A DNA stretch of 64,000 nucleotides from DASPKT01 sp035626475 (GCA_035626475.1 DASPNP010000021.1:62001-126000); one strand, 5' to 3'. Counted from the first letter of the stretch, positions 1 to 8,842 are shown. Numbers and translations are program-made. The notes: generated by a model from the sequence alone, not told the origin.

Positions 1-402
1 GACAGGCAGGCCCAGGTCCAGCACCGTCTTCTTGGCGGTGACCTTGTCGCCCATGATGCGGATGTGCTCCGGCGTCGGCCCGATCCAGGCGAAGCCGTGC
101 TCCTCCACCATCTGGGCGAACTGGGCGTTCTCCGACATGAAGCCGATGCCGGGATGGATGGCGTCGGCGCCGGTGATGCTGGCGGCCGACAGGATCGCCG
201 GGATGTTGAGATAGCTCTCCTTCGCCGAGGGCGGGCCGATGCACACGCTCTCGTCCGCCAGGCGCACATGCATGGCGTCGGCGTCGGCGGTGGAGTGCAC
301 CGCGACCGTGTGGATGCCCATCTCGCGGCAGGCGCGATGGATGCGAAGCGCGATCTCGCCGCGGTTCGCGATGAGGACCTTCTCGAAGAGGCCTCCCGCC
401 AT
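1..402 (-). CDS. accC: Acetyl-CoA carboxylase, biotin carboxylase subunit (5' part only)
   Basis: Biotin carboxylase carries out the ATP- and bicarbonate-dependent carboxylation of biotin on AccB, the first step of malonyl-CoA and fatty acid synthesis in the cytoplasm. The N-terminal 134 residues are visible: the ANRGEIALR motif follows the start closely, and HPGIGFMSEN and a WIGP/MGDK stretch follow, all typical of the biotin carboxylase N-terminal (pre-ATP-grasp) domain. The rest lies beyond the left edge. The ATG at 400-402 is used because the protein aligns from its first residues. The start is 11 bases from the accB stop, in the usual aroQ-accB-accC operon order of alphaproteobacteria. 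Identity is secure; only completeness is unknown. Confidence 0.95.
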   Translation of the reverse strand, partial: MAGGLFEKVLIANRGEIALRIHRACREMGIHTVAVHSTADADAMHVRLADESVCIGPPSAKESYLNIPAILSAASITGADAIHPGIGFMSENAQFAQMVEEHGFAWIGPTPEHIRIMGDKVTAKKTVLDLGLPV

Positions 403-413
403 GGACCCGTTCC

Positions 414-869
414 TCACTCGATGATCAGCAGCACTTCGCCGAACTCGACCGGCTGGGCGTCGCTGACCAGAATCTGGGTGATCGTGCCGCCCTTCGGCGC
501 CTTGATCGGGTTCATGACCTTCATGGCCTCGATGATGAGGACGGTCTGGCCGGCCTTCACGGCGTCGCCGACCTTCACGAAGGGCTGGGCGCCGGGCTCG
601 GGCGCCATGTAGGCGGTGCCGACCATGGGCGACTTCAGCGCGCCGGGGTGCTGGGCCGGCGCGGCCGCGACCGGCGCGGGAGCGGCGGCGGCCGGGGCCG
701 GGGCGGCCATGGCCGGGGGCGCCGCGAACACGGCCTGGGCCTGCATGCCGCCGCGGGTCAGGCGGATGCGCCGCTCGCCCTCGGCGTACTCGATTTCCGT
801 GAGGCCCGTCTCCTCCAGGAGGCCGGCCATCTTGCGGATGAACTCGCTGTCGATGTCGAAGGTCGCCAT
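414..869 (-). CDS. accB: Acetyl-CoA carboxylase biotin carboxyl carrier protein
   Basis: This is the biotin carrier of acetyl-CoA carboxylase, which shuttles carboxybiotin between AccC and the AccAD carboxyltransferase. At 151 residues it has the family's normal length. An N-terminal helical region (1-40) is followed by an Ala/Pro-rich linker (about 45-75) and a biotinyl domain (78-151). The EAMKVMN signature contains Lys117, the predicted biotinylated residue. A longer reading is open upstream, but the ATG at 867-869 begins the conserved MATFDID start, so the extension is rejected. It lies between aroQ (36 bases upstream) and accC (11 bases downstream) and is probably co-transcribed with both. 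Confidence 0.96.
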   Translation of the reverse strand: MATFDIDSEFIRKMAGLLEETGLTEIEYAEGERRIRLTRGGMQAQAVFAAPPAMAAPAPAAAAPAPVAAAPAQHPGALKSPMVGTAYMAPEPGAQPFVKVGDAVKAGQTVLIIEAMKVMNPIKAPKGGTITQILVSDAQPVEFGEVLLIIE

Positions 870-904
870 TCTCTCTACCCTGTCCTCAGGCCGAGCGTCT
901 CCGC

Positions 905-1366
905 TCAGGCCCTGTCGTTCGGCGCTTCGAGCAGACGGGCGATCGCCTGCAGCGCCAATGTGTAGCCATGCGAACCCAAGCCGCATATGACGCCCCGAGC
1001 GACCGTCGACACATAGGAGTGGTGCCGAAACGGCTCGCGGCGGAAGATGTTGCTGAGGTGCACTTCGAATACCGGCAGGCTGACCGCCTGCAGCGCGTCC
1101 AGGATCGCAACCGAGGTGTGGCTGTAGGCCCCCGCGTTGATCAGGATGGCGTCGTGTTCGCCCCGCGCCTCCTGGATCCAGGTGACCAGCTCGCCCTCGT
1201 GGTTGCTCTGCCGGAAGTCGATGGCCAAGCCCAGTCCCGCCGCGGTCTCCTGGCAGGCGGCCTCGACGTCGTCGAGGGTCTCCGTGCCGTAGATCTGCGG
1301 TTCCCGCGTGCCGAGCATGTTGAGGTTCGGCCCGTTCAGGATCAGGACGGACGGCTCGATGGCCAA
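905..1366 (-). CDS. aroQ: Type II 3-dehydroquinate dehydratase
   Basis: This enzyme dehydrates 3-dehydroquinate to 3-dehydroshikimate in the shikimate pathway. It has 153 residues, the normal length for the dodecameric type II enzyme. Family motifs appear in order: LNGPNLNMLGTREP with a following Tyr near residue 26, the QSNHEGELV segment, INAGAYSHTS (often NPGAYTHTS elsewhere), the catalytic-His-containing VHLSNIFRREPFRHHS and the C-terminal GLGSHGY. It is the first gene of the aroQ-accB-accC cluster, a common alphaproteobacterial arrangement. A gap of about 130 bases separates it from the dsbA-like gene upstream, so a promoter may lie there. Confidence 0.95.
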   Translation of the reverse strand: MAIEPSVLILNGPNLNMLGTREPQIYGTETLDDVEAACQETAAGLGLAIDFRQSNHEGELVTWIQEARGEHDAILINAGAYSHTSVAILDALQAVSLPVFEVHLSNIFRREPFRHHSYVSTVARGVICGLGSHGYTLALQAIARLLEAPNDRA

Positions 1367-1500
1367 GGCTTCGCCTTTCGGAAGGTCGCCGGAAGCCGTG
1401 CGTTATAGCACGGACGGCGGGAGGGGCAATGGCGAAGGGGCCGTAGCACCCCCGCGCCCACCGCGCCCCGTTCCGTCCGTCCGGTCGGGCGTGCGCCGCC

Positions 1501-2244
1501 TCAGCTGCGCTTGGCCTCGCGGGCGGCCTTGAAGCTGGCCAGGAAGGCGTCCTTGTCGATGGCGCCGGGGATCATCGTGTCGTGGATGATGAAGGCCGGC
1601 GTGCCGCGGATGCCGAGGTCCTGCGCCAGCTTCAGATTGGCGTCGATCTCGGCCTGGACGGAGGCGTCCTCCATGTCCTTGCGCAGCCGCTTCATGTCGG
1701 CGCCGGCATCCTCGGCCAGCTCGAAGATGGTGGAATCGTCCAGCTTGCCCTTGTGATTCATCAGGGCGGTGTGGACCGGTTCGTACTTGCCCTGTTTGGC
1801 GGCGGCCAGCGCGACCTTGGAGGCGACCGTCGAGCTCGGGCCCAGGATCGGCAGCTCCTTGTAGACGACCTTCACCTTGCCGTCGCTCTCCAGCGCCGCC
1901 TCCAGCTCGGGCTGGCTGCGCTTGCAGTAGCCGCAATTGTAGTCGAAGAACTCGACGATGGTGACGTCGCCCTTGGGGTTGCCGCCCACCGGCGTGGTCT
2001 TGGAGGCGAACAGCGCGTCGCGGCTCTTCGCCAGGGTCTCGGCCTGGGCCTTGGCCTCGGCCTCCTCCTCGCGCCGCTGCAGGATGGTCACCGCCTCGGT
2101 GATGATCTCCGGGTTCGCCAGTATGTACTCGCGCACGATCTTCTCGACCGCCGCGCGGTCCAGCGCCGGTTCGGCGGCGGACGCCGGGGTCGCCGTCAGG
2201 GCGGCCGTCAGGGCCAGGGCGGGCAGAAGGGGCAGGCGCAACAT
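1501..2244 (-). CDS. DsbA-family periplasmic thiol:disulfide oxidoreductase
   Basis: This is a thioredoxin-fold oxidoreductase, 247 residues, exported by a Sec signal peptide (about residues 1-23, ending in ASA-A). A charged coiled-coil-like stretch (about 30-75, REEEAEAKAQAE) precedes the thioredoxin domain. The active site is C104-G-Y-C107 within FDYNCGYCK, and the cis-proline loop is GTPAFI near the C-terminus. The N-terminal helix before the DsbA domain is typical of alphaproteobacterial DsbA-like proteins with DSBA/Com1 architecture. Its role would be disulfide formation or isomerisation in the periplasm; its partner (DsbB or DsbD) is not in the window. Assignment within the family is uncertain. 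Confidence 0.9.
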   Translation of the reverse strand: MLRLPLLPALALTAALTATPASAAEPALDRAAVEKIVREYILANPEIITEAVTILQRREEEAEAKAQAETLAKSRDALFASKTTPVGGNPKGDVTIVEFFDYNCGYCKRSQPELEAALESDGKVKVVYKELPILGPSSTVASKVALAAAKQGKYEPVHTALMNHKGKLDDSTIFELAEDAGADMKRLRKDMEDASVQAEIDANLKLAQDLGIRGTPAFIIHDTMIPGAIDKDAFLASFKAAREAKRS

Positions 2245-2410
2245 CAGGTACTCCGGGCGCTCGGGGCGGGAGGCGGCACAATGCCCGCGACCTCCAGGCC
2301 CTGCAACATCCGCATATGGTGTTCCTGTCCCGAGAATGGCACTTGCCTAGCCATCTTAGCTATGCCGTGATAGGCCCTCGGGGGATAGAGGGCCTGTGGA
2401 CCGGTTGCGG

Positions 2411-3973
2411 ATGACCATGAACGACGACTTCCTGTTCCAGGAGGAGGCGCCGGCACCGGTGAGGACGCCGGACGCCGCGGTCAAGCCGTGGCTGATCCTG
2501 ATCGTCGACGACGACCAGGAGGTCCACGCCATGACCCGCCTGGTCCTCAAGAAGTTCACCTACCGCGGCCGTCCCGTCTCCTTCCTCTCCGCCTATTCGG
2601 CGGAGGAGGCGATGGAGGTGCTGCGCAACGATCCCGGCATCGCCATGATCCTGCTGGACGTGGTGATGGAGACGGACGACGCCGGCCTGCGGCTGGTCCC
2701 CCGCATCCGCGAGGAGCTGGGCAACGAGGCGGTCCGCATCATCCTGCGCACCGGCCAGCCCGGCCAGGCGCCGGAGGACCACGTCATCCACGGCTACGAC
2801 ATCAACGACTACAAGGCCAAGACCGAGCTGACGGCCCAGAAGCTGGGCACGGCGACGGTGGCGGCGCTGCGGTCGTACGAGCACATCGTGGCGCTGGACC
2901 GGTCGCGGAAGGGGCTGGAGCGGATCATCGAGGCCTCGGCCTCGCTGTTCAACCTGTCCGCCTTCGACCGCTTCGCCGAGGCGGTGCTGACCGAGATGGC
3001 CCGGGTGCTGGATGTCGGCCGCGACGGCTTCGTCTGCGTGCCGCGCGGCGCCCAGCGCGCCGACGCGCAGATCCTGGCCGCCGGCGGCCGCTACGAGGAT
3101 CTGGCCGGCATGCCCATCATGGCGTCGGTCGACACGGCGCTGGCGGTGCGCATCCTGAGCGCGCTGCGCGAGCGTCGGCACGAGTTCGACACCGACATCG
3201 CCATCTTCTCGCTGCGCACGGCCGACGGCCGCGACGCCGCCATCTGCCTGCACACCGGCCGCAATCTCGACGAGCTGGAGCGGCGGCTGGGCGAGGTGCT
3301 GGCCGGCAAGATCTCCGTCGGCTTCGACAATCTCGGCCTCTACGACCAGATCAAGAAGGCGCACAAGGCCTCGGTCATCGCGCTGGCCGGCCTCGCCGAG
3401 TACAAGGACGAGGATGGCGGCGGCGACCATGTGCTGCGCCTGTCGCGCCTGGTGACCGAGACCGCCTTCGCCATGCGCGCCGACGAGGCGCACAAGGGCG
3501 AGGTCACGGACGAGTTCCTCGACCTCGTCACCATGGGCTCGATGCTTTACGACATCGGCATGGTGGGCGTGCCCGATCGCATCACGCTGAAGCCCGGCCC
3601 GCTCGACGAGGCGGAAACCGCGCTGATGCGACAGCATTGCGAGCGCGGCGCCACGATCCTGGAGAAGGCGTCGCGCATGGTGGAGGGGAGCAATTACCTC
3701 TCCTTCGGCGCCGCCATCTCGCGGTCGCACCATGAGCGCTGGGACGGCAGCGGCTATCCCTTGGGCCTGAGCGGCACCGACATCCCGCTCGCCGCCCGCA
3801 TCGTGGCCGTGGCCGACGTCTTCGACGCCCTGACCCACTGCCGCCCCTACCGCCAAGCCATGCCCGTCGCCGACGCGCTGCGCCATGTCGAGGCGGGCGC
3901 CGGCACCCTGTTCGACCCGGCCGTGGTCGCGGCGTTCTTCAAGGTCATGGGCCAGCGGGGGCGGCTGCGGTGA
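2411..3973 (+). CDS. Response regulator with DUF3369 and degenerate HD-GYP domain
   Basis: This is a cytoplasmic regulator. An N-terminal receiver domain (about residues 25-150) has the acidic IVDDD pocket and a phosphoacceptor Asp in ILLDVVME. A DUF3369 sensory region (about 160-310) and a C-terminal HD-GYP domain (about 320-515) follow. HD-GYP proteins hydrolyse cyclic di-GMP. The HHERWDGSGYP signature is intact, but the hallmark His-Asp pair reads Tyr380-Asp381 (codon TAC at 3548-3550) in a YDIGMVG context where HDIGKVG is usual. The enzyme may therefore be inactive and act by binding. Three in-frame starts compete (GTG 2396, ATG 2411, ATG 2417); I chose 2411, but the Shine-Dalgarno evidence is weak. 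No cognate kinase is adjacent. Confidence 0.88.
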   Translation: MTMNDDFLFQEEAPAPVRTPDAAVKPWLILIVDDDQEVHAMTRLVLKKFTYRGRPVSFLSAYSAEEAMEVLRNDPGIAMILLDVVMETDDAGLRLVPRIREELGNEAVRIILRTGQPGQAPEDHVIHGYDINDYKAKTELTAQKLGTATVAALRSYEHIVALDRSRKGLERIIEASASLFNLSAFDRFAEAVLTEMARVLDVGRDGFVCVPRGAQRADAQILAAGGRYEDLAGMPIMASVDTALAVRILSALRERRHEFDTDIAIFSLRTADGRDAAICLHTGRNLDELERRLGEVLAGKISVGFDNLGLYDQIKKAHKASVIALAGLAEYKDEDGGGDHVLRLSRLVTETAFAMRADEAHKGEVTDEFLDLVTMGSMLYDIGMVGVPDRITLKPGPLDEAETALMRQHCERGATILEKASRMVEGSNYLSFGAAISRSHHERWDGSGYPLGLSGTDIPLAARIVAVADVFDALTHCRPYRQAMPVADALRHVEAGAGTLFDPAVVAAFFKVMGQRGRLR

Positions 3974-3978
3974 GGGAA

Positions 3979-4178
3979 AACATCCCTCGCCCCTTGCGGG
4001 AGAGGGATGGGACCCGCCGCGAAGCGGTGGGAGGGTGAGGGGGCGGACGCCGCAGGCGGCCGGTCACTGACCTCAGATCAAGCTCACCTGTTGAGAAGGC
4101 CCAGCTTCGCTGGTCCACCCCTCATCCCCCCGCGGCTTCGCCGCGGGTCCCTCCTTCTCCCGCAAGGGGAGAAGGAAT
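3979..4178. repeat. Dispersed inverted repeat, CCCTCTCC family, copy 1
   Basis: The gap between the HD-GYP gene and the convergent HAD gene is filled by an inverted-repeat element. The left end carries CCCCTTGCGGGAGAGGG and the right end TCTCCCGCAAGGGGAGA. Inner arms read CCGCCGCGAAGCGG and CCGCGGCTTCGCCGCGG. Related copies occur near 25990, 52136 and 59510. No gene is visible in it. It could form a transcription-terminating or mRNA-stabilising hairpin between the convergent genes. Confidence 0.75.
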
Positions 4179-4876
4179 TAGAGCCCCGCCAGCCACCCCG
4201 GCAGCTCGTCCACCCGCTCCAGCAGGCGGTAGCGCGGCTCGTTCTCAGGAGCCGCGGCCGCCTCGTGGGCCCAGGTCAGGGGGTAGGGGACGTGGGCGGC
4301 GAAGGCGCCCGCCGCCAGCGCCGGCAGGATATCGGACCGGACCGAGTTGCCGACCATCACGGCCGAGGCCGGGCCGGAGCCGTGGCGATTGAAGAGGCGG
4401 CGGTAGGTGGACTCGTCCTTCTCGCTGACGATCTCCACCGCCTGGAACAGGTCGCCCAGGCCGGAGCGGGCGATTTTCTGCTCCTGGTCCATGAGGTCGC
4501 CCTTGGTGATGACGATCAGCCGGTAGCGGTCCTTGAGATCCTCCACCGTCTCGCGCACGCCCGGCAGCACCTCCACCGGGTGGGCCAGCATCTCCTTGGC
4601 GAAGTCCAGCACCTGGGCGATGACGGAGGCCGGCACCTTGCCGTCCGACACCTCGATGGCGGTCTCGATCAGCGACAGGGCATAGCCTTTCACCCCGTAG
4701 CCGTAGTGGCGGAGATTGTCCTTCTCCGTCGTCAGGATGCGCTCGGCCAGGTGCTCCGGCCCGGCATAGTCGACCAGCAGCTCCTCAAAGCGGCGCTGGG
4801 TCATCTGGAAGATCGACTCGTTGTGCCAGAGCGTGTCGTCGGCGTCGAAGGCGACGGTCTCGATGCGGGTGCCCAT
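4178..4876 (-). CDS. HAD-family hydrolase
   Basis: This is a haloacid-dehalogenase superfamily phosphatase of 232 residues, likely cytoplasmic, substrate unknown. Motif I is FDADDTLWHN near the N-terminus (nucleophile in DADDT). The threonine of VITKG gives motif II. A following Lys and MVGNSVRSD supply motifs III and IV. The helical cap between motifs I and II is of the L-2-haloacid-dehalogenase/YjjG type. The ATG at 4874-4876 places motif I in the first 20 residues as usual; a longer open reading into the upstream protease is spurious. It follows the M48 gene by 11 bases on the same strand and is probably co-transcribed with it. Confidence 0.88.
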   Translation of the reverse strand: MGTRIETVAFDADDTLWHNESIFQMTQRRFEELLVDYAGPEHLAERILTTEKDNLRHYGYGVKGYALSLIETAIEVSDGKVPASVIAQVLDFAKEMLAHPVEVLPGVRETVEDLKDRYRLIVITKGDLMDQEQKIARSGLGDLFQAVEIVSEKDESTYRRLFNRHGSGPASAVMVGNSVRSDILPALAAGAFAAHVPYPLTWAHEAAAAPENEPRYRLLERVDELPGWLAGL

Positions 4877-4887
4877 TTTCTCTCGTC

Positions 4888-6312
4888 TCACTGCCGCTGC
4901 ATCGAGTTGACGCGGCTCTCCACCAGCACGCGGATGTCCTGCGCCCGGATCCATTCCGGCGAACCGGCCGGCAGCATCTGCTCGGCCTTGTCGGCATGGA
5001 AGCGGGCGGCGCGGATGTCGCCCCGTGCCAGTGCCTCCTCGGCCCTTGCATAGGCCAGCTGCGGCTGCATGTCGGCGCGGGAATAGGCGCTGGCCAGCAG
5101 GCGCCAGAGCAGGGCCGACTGGCGCTCGCTCTCCTGCGCCTGCATCAGGTTCTGGATCGCCTCGGGCACCAGCTTGTCGTTGCCGGTTTCCAGCAGCGCG
5201 TGCGCGAGCGAGGTGCGCAGCAGGCCCGAGCCCGGCATGCCCGCCACCGCCTTGCGGTAGGAGGGCACCGACTCGGACGCCCGGCCGTTCTCGAACAGGA
5301 TCTGGCCGCGCAGTTCGTGGAAATAGGGGTTCTCGGGCTCATCCCGAAGGAGGCCGTCCACCAGCTCCAGCGCCTTCGGCACGCTGCCCAGCTGGTACAG
5401 CGCGATGGCGCGGGCGTAGCGGGCGGGAATGCCCGTGTCGGTCTCGGCATAGCGGCGCAGCGCGATCTCCGGCCGCACGAAGCCGTAGAGCTTGGCCTTC
5501 ATCCGCTCGAACGCCGCGGCCATCTCGGCCGGCGCCGGCTTGTCGGTGAAGCGGGAGCGGTTCTCGACGAACTCGCGGATGTAGATGATACGGTTCTCGG
5601 TCAGCGGGTGGGTCTGTAGGAACTCCACCTCGCGGCGCACGCCCGTGGCGATGCGGTCGCGCTGGGCGTTCAGCTTCTCCATGAACTCCAGCATGCCGCG
5701 CGAGGTGATGCCGGCGCCCTCCAGATACTGCAGGCCGGCCTCGTCGGCGGCCGATTCCTGGGTGCGGGTGAAGGAGAAGAAGGAGCGCATGCCCATCTCC
5801 TGGCCGCCCGCCACGGCACCGCCGACGCCCTCACCGCGCCCCGCGCCGATGGCGGCGGCCAGCCCGATGATGGTGGCGAGGCCGGCCAGGATGGTGGCGT
5901 TCTCCATGCCCTCGCGGGCGCGCACCAGATGGCCGCCGGCCATGTGGCCGGTCTCGTGCGCCATGACGCCCAGCAGCTGCTCCACATTGTCGGCGCCCAT
6001 CAGCAGGCCGGTGTGGAAGAACATGTTCTGACCGCCCGCCACGAAGGCGTTCAGGCTGTCCTCCTTGACCAGCAGGATCTCGGCCGCCTCGGGGACAATT
6101 CCGGCCTGCTGGAAGATGGGGGTGGCGAACTTGCGCAATATATGTTCGATTTCGGCATCGCGGACGAGGTCGATCGAACGTCTTTGCGCCAGGACCGGTT
6201 GTGACGCGAGCAGAACGCTCAGCAGCCAGACCAGGCCCGTGAGACCGAGACGACCCGGTGCCATCCAGCGACCGACCCGCCCAAGCCCTGAACTCTTCGG
6301 CATCCTCACCAT
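4888..6312 (-). CDS. Periplasmic M48-family metalloprotease with TPR repeats (BepA-like)
   Basis: This is a zinc metalloprotease of 474 residues resembling BepA/YfgC, which acts in outer-membrane protein quality control. A signal peptide (hydrophobic stretch about residues 22-42, ending in VLAQ) indicates export. The zinc site HETGH is at residues 119-123, and a downstream ESAADEAG segment supplies the third ligand. The C-terminal 200 residues are Ala/Leu-rich helical repeats of TPR type. Two starts are possible, ATG 6310-6312 or ATG 6301-6303; both leave the signal peptide intact. The much longer upstream reading overlaps the divergent aminotransferase and is not used. Confidence 0.9.
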   Translation of the reverse strand: MVRMPKSSGLGRVGRWMAPGRLGLTGLVWLLSVLLASQPVLAQRRSIDLVRDAEIEHILRKFATPIFQQAGIVPEAAEILLVKEDSLNAFVAGGQNMFFHTGLLMGADNVEQLLGVMAHETGHMAGGHLVRAREGMENATILAGLATIIGLAAAIGAGRGEGVGGAVAGGQEMGMRSFFSFTRTQESAADEAGLQYLEGAGITSRGMLEFMEKLNAQRDRIATGVRREVEFLQTHPLTENRIIYIREFVENRSRFTDKPAPAEMAAAFERMKAKLYGFVRPEIALRRYAETDTGIPARYARAIALYQLGSVPKALELVDGLLRDEPENPYFHELRGQILFENGRASESVPSYRKAVAGMPGSGLLRTSLAHALLETGNDKLVPEAIQNLMQAQESERQSALLWRLLASAYSRADMQPQLAYARAEEALARGDIRAARFHADKAEQMLPAGSPEWIRAQDIRVLVESRVNSMQRQ

Positions 6313-6385
6313 GACTCCATCCCAAGGCGACGCCCCGCCCGCTTCCATAAGGCACATAAATTCTGGCGATGGAAGGGCGGACCTC

Positions 6386-7549
6386 GTGCATCCGCACCCC
6401 GTCTCAGCCTCCGCCCGCGCCGGTTGCGTCTCGCCCTTCATCGTCATGGAGGTGATGCGCGCCGCCAATGAGCGGCAGGCCGCGGGCGGCGACGTGCTGC
6501 ACCTCGAGATCGGCCAGCCCTCCACCGGCGCGCCGCGCGGCGTGGTGGAAGCGGCCAAGCGGGCGCTGGACGGGCACGCGCTGGGCTACACCGATGCGCT
6601 GGGGCTGCCGGCCCTGCGCGAGGCGATCGCGCGCTGGTACCGCGACCGTTTCCGCGTCTCGGTGGATCCGGGCCGGGTGGTGGTGACGACGGGCTCCAGC
6701 GGCGCCTTCCTGCTGGGTTTCCTGGCCGCCTTCGACGCTGGCGACCGGGTGGCGCTGGCGGCGCCCGGCTACCCGGCCTACCGCAATATCCTCACCGCCT
6801 TCGGCATCGAGCCGGTGGAGCTGCCGGCCGGCCCCGAGACGCGCTTCCAGCCGACGGTGGAGCTGCTGGAGGCGCTGGACCGGCCGGTGAAGGGCCTGAT
6901 CGTGGCGAGCCCCAGCAACCCCGCCGGCACCATGCTGGACCGGGCGGAGCTGAAGCGGCTGCACGACTGGTGCGCGGCCCGCGGCGTCTGGATGGTGTCG
7001 GACGAGATCTATCACGGCATCCAGTACGGCACGGTGGAGGCCGCGACGGCGCTGGAGTTCGGCGACCGGGCGCTGGTGGTCAACAGCTTCTCCAAATATT
7101 TCAGCATGACCGGCTGGCGCCTGGGCTGGATGGTGGTGCCCGAGGGGCTGCTGCGGCCGGTGGAGTGCCTGGCGCAGAACCTCTACATCTCGCCGCCCGC
7201 CATCTCGCAGTTCGCCGCCGTGGCCGCCTTCGACTGCATCGACGAGCTGGACGGCCACGTCGCCCACTATGCCCGCAACCGCGCGGTGCTGCTGGAGGAG
7301 CTGCCCAAGGCCGGCTTCACCCGCCTGGCCCCCGCCGACGGTGCCTTCTACGTCTATGCCGACGTCTCGGAGATGACCGACGATTCGGAGGCCTTCTGCC
7401 GCAGGCTGCTGCACGACACCGGCGTGGCGATCACCCCCGGCGTCGACTTCGATCCCGCCCGCGGCCACCGCTTCGTCCGCTTCAGCTTCGCCGGCAGCGA
7501 GCGCGACTTGGTTGAGGCGGCGCGGCGCATCGGGGCGTGGCGGCGGTAG
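6386..7549 (+). CDS. PLP-dependent class I/II aminotransferase
   Basis: This is a fold-type I aminotransferase of 387 residues, cytoplasmic, probably acting on an amino acid; its specificity cannot be read from sequence. Visible landmarks are the substrate-loop EIGQPSTGAP, TTGSSGAF for PLP phosphate binding, the SNPAGTM motif, DEIYH, and the PLP-lysine site NSFSKYFSMTGWRLGW. The final FVRFSFAG contains the carboxylate-binding Arg. The GTG at 6386 is preferred because GGAAGGG lies 8 bases upstream and the protein then starts just before the conserved VSPFIVMEVM. An ATG at 6311 is open but overlaps the divergent protease start region. Confidence 0.88.
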   Translation: MHPHPVSASARAGCVSPFIVMEVMRAANERQAAGGDVLHLEIGQPSTGAPRGVVEAAKRALDGHALGYTDALGLPALREAIARWYRDRFRVSVDPGRVVVTTGSSGAFLLGFLAAFDAGDRVALAAPGYPAYRNILTAFGIEPVELPAGPETRFQPTVELLEALDRPVKGLIVASPSNPAGTMLDRAELKRLHDWCAARGVWMVSDEIYHGIQYGTVEAATALEFGDRALVVNSFSKYFSMTGWRLGWMVVPEGLLRPVECLAQNLYISPPAISQFAAVAAFDCIDELDGHVAHYARNRAVLLEELPKAGFTRLAPADGAFYVYADVSEMTDDSEAFCRRLLHDTGVAITPGVDFDPARGHRFVRFSFAGSERDLVEAARRIGAWRR

Positions 7550-7566
7550 GGAGAGAGGCTGGGGCG

Positions 7567-7685
7567 TGCTGCGTCCTTCGACAAGCTCAGGATGAGGATT
7601 GGGGATGTCAGGCACTTCCCCTCCCTAGACCACCGGGAGCAGGAAAAAGGTCCTCATCCTGAGCCTGTCGAAGGACGCACCACCC
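7567..7685. repeat. Palindromic dispersed element, GTCCTTCGACAAGCTC family, copy 1
   Basis: This is an element of about 120 bp with long terminal inverted repeats: TGCGTCCTTCGACAAGCTCA on the left and its complement (GAGCCTGTCGAAGGACGCA) on the right. A conserved centre includes a GTCAGGCACTTCC segment and a GGGAGCAGGAAA segment. Five more copies lie in this window (near 9953, 18103, 46581, 52191 and 54781), always between genes. Confidence 0.85.
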
Positions 7686-7778
7686 CAACGCTACCCACCG
7701 CCGCACCAATTCGTCCGGACAAATCTTCCCAAGCCGCCCGCACCGGGTTAGCCTTTCCCGAAACAGGGGAGGGAACCC

Positions 7779-8570
7779 ATGCGCCTGATCGCGGCATCCG
7801 CATGCCTGGCCAAGCTGGCCTTCATCGTCCTGCTGCTGGCGGGGCCCGCCGGGGCGCAACAGACCGCGCAGCAGGCGGAGCCCGACGGGCGGCAGATCCT
7901 CCAGAAGGCGGTGGAAGCGGCGGGCGGCGAGGCCTGGCTGAACGCGAAGACGCTGATCCTGGAGGGCTACGGCCTCTTCTACCCGCAGGGGGCGCAGTCG
8001 CCCATGGTCAAGGCCGACAGCTACCGCATGTGGCGGGTCTTCGACCCGAACCGGAAGGAGGCGCACGGGCCGGACGGCAAGGTCCGCATCGACAGCTTCA
8101 CCGGCGGCAAGGTCATGTTCCAGGTCTCCTATGACGGGCAGGACACCTGGACCCAGGCCGGCAAGGCCAAGCCGGAGGAGGCCCAGCGCTACTGGGCCAG
8201 CGCCTTCGGCTTCGGCATCATCCGCCATGCGCTGAAGCCCGAGTTCAAGGTGGTGCGCGCGCCGGACGACCTGGTCGACGGCCATCCCGTCTGGATGGTG
8301 AAGGTCACCGATCCGGGCGGGCAGGAGACGCTGTTCGGCATCGACAAGGCTACGGGCTACATCCGCAAAGCCGGTTTCCAGACGCCCCGCGGCTGGCATG
8401 AGCGGCTCTATGCCGACTTCGAGGTGCTGGACAATCCCCGCTGGGTCCAGGCCCGGCACGTCCGGCTCTACTATAACGGCGTGAAGGCCAACGAGATCTT
8501 CTGGACCAGGACGCAGGTCAACGCGCCCATCGACGAGACGCTGTTCGTGCTGGGCGAGCCGAAGCCGTAG
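7779..8570 (+). CDS. Secreted hypothetical protein, LolA-like fold possible
   Basis: A 263-residue protein of unknown function. Residues 1-28 form a clear Sec signal peptide (hydrophobic core then PAGAQQ). The mature part begins with a helix containing KAVEAAGGEAWL and continues in alternating beta-type stretches (DSFTGGKVMF, VSYDGQDTW, VWMVKVTDPGG, DKATGYIRK). This pattern resembles the LolA/LppX-like periplasmic proteins, though no defining motif was recognised. It stands alone between two repeat elements, and no partner gene is adjacent. Confidence 0.75.
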   Translation: MRLIAASACLAKLAFIVLLLAGPAGAQQTAQQAEPDGRQILQKAVEAAGGEAWLNAKTLILEGYGLFYPQGAQSPMVKADSYRMWRVFDPNRKEAHGPDGKVRIDSFTGGKVMFQVSYDGQDTWTQAGKAKPEEAQRYWASAFGFGIIRHALKPEFKVVRAPDDLVDGHPVWMVKVTDPGGQETLFGIDKATGYIRKAGFQTPRGWHERLYADFEVLDNPRWVQARHVRLYYNGVKANEIFWTRTQVNAPIDETLFVLGEPKP

Positions 8571-8616
8571 GTCGGGATCGCGTCGGTGTGCCGCGACCAC
8601 CCCGATACCCTCTACC

Positions 8617-8842
8617 CGTCACCCCGGCGCAAGCCGGGGCCCAGGGGTTGCAGCGGGATACGACGAATGCAGCGCTGGTCTGGTTCGTAGTGGTCCGTAG
8701 GTCGCATGGAGCGCAGCGCAATGCGACATGCTCCGGCCATGTAACGTCGCATTACGCCTGCGGCTCCATGCGACCTACGGTGCTGCATCCAGCGCATCCC
8801 GCTGCAACCCCTGGGTCCCGGCCTGCGCCGGGATGACGGTGG
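8617..8842. repeat. Nested palindromic repeat, copy 1
   Basis: This is a two-layer inverted repeat. The outer arms are the CCCCGGCGCAAGCCGGGGCC plus AGGGGTTGCAGCGGGAT block at about 8620-8660 and its complement at about 8800-8840. Inside lies a second palindrome whose arms are GTAGGTCGCATGGAGC and GCTCCATGCGACCTAC, each joined to a GCAATGCGAC-like core. The same nesting is found near 34272 and 60635. The interval 8571-8893 holds no gene. Confidence 0.85.

Noticed and set aside
2360..3886. Long open frame opposite the HD-GYP regulator
   Set aside because: GC-rich antisense shadow with His/Arg/Gly-rich low-complexity protein; the plus-strand gene has clear domains.
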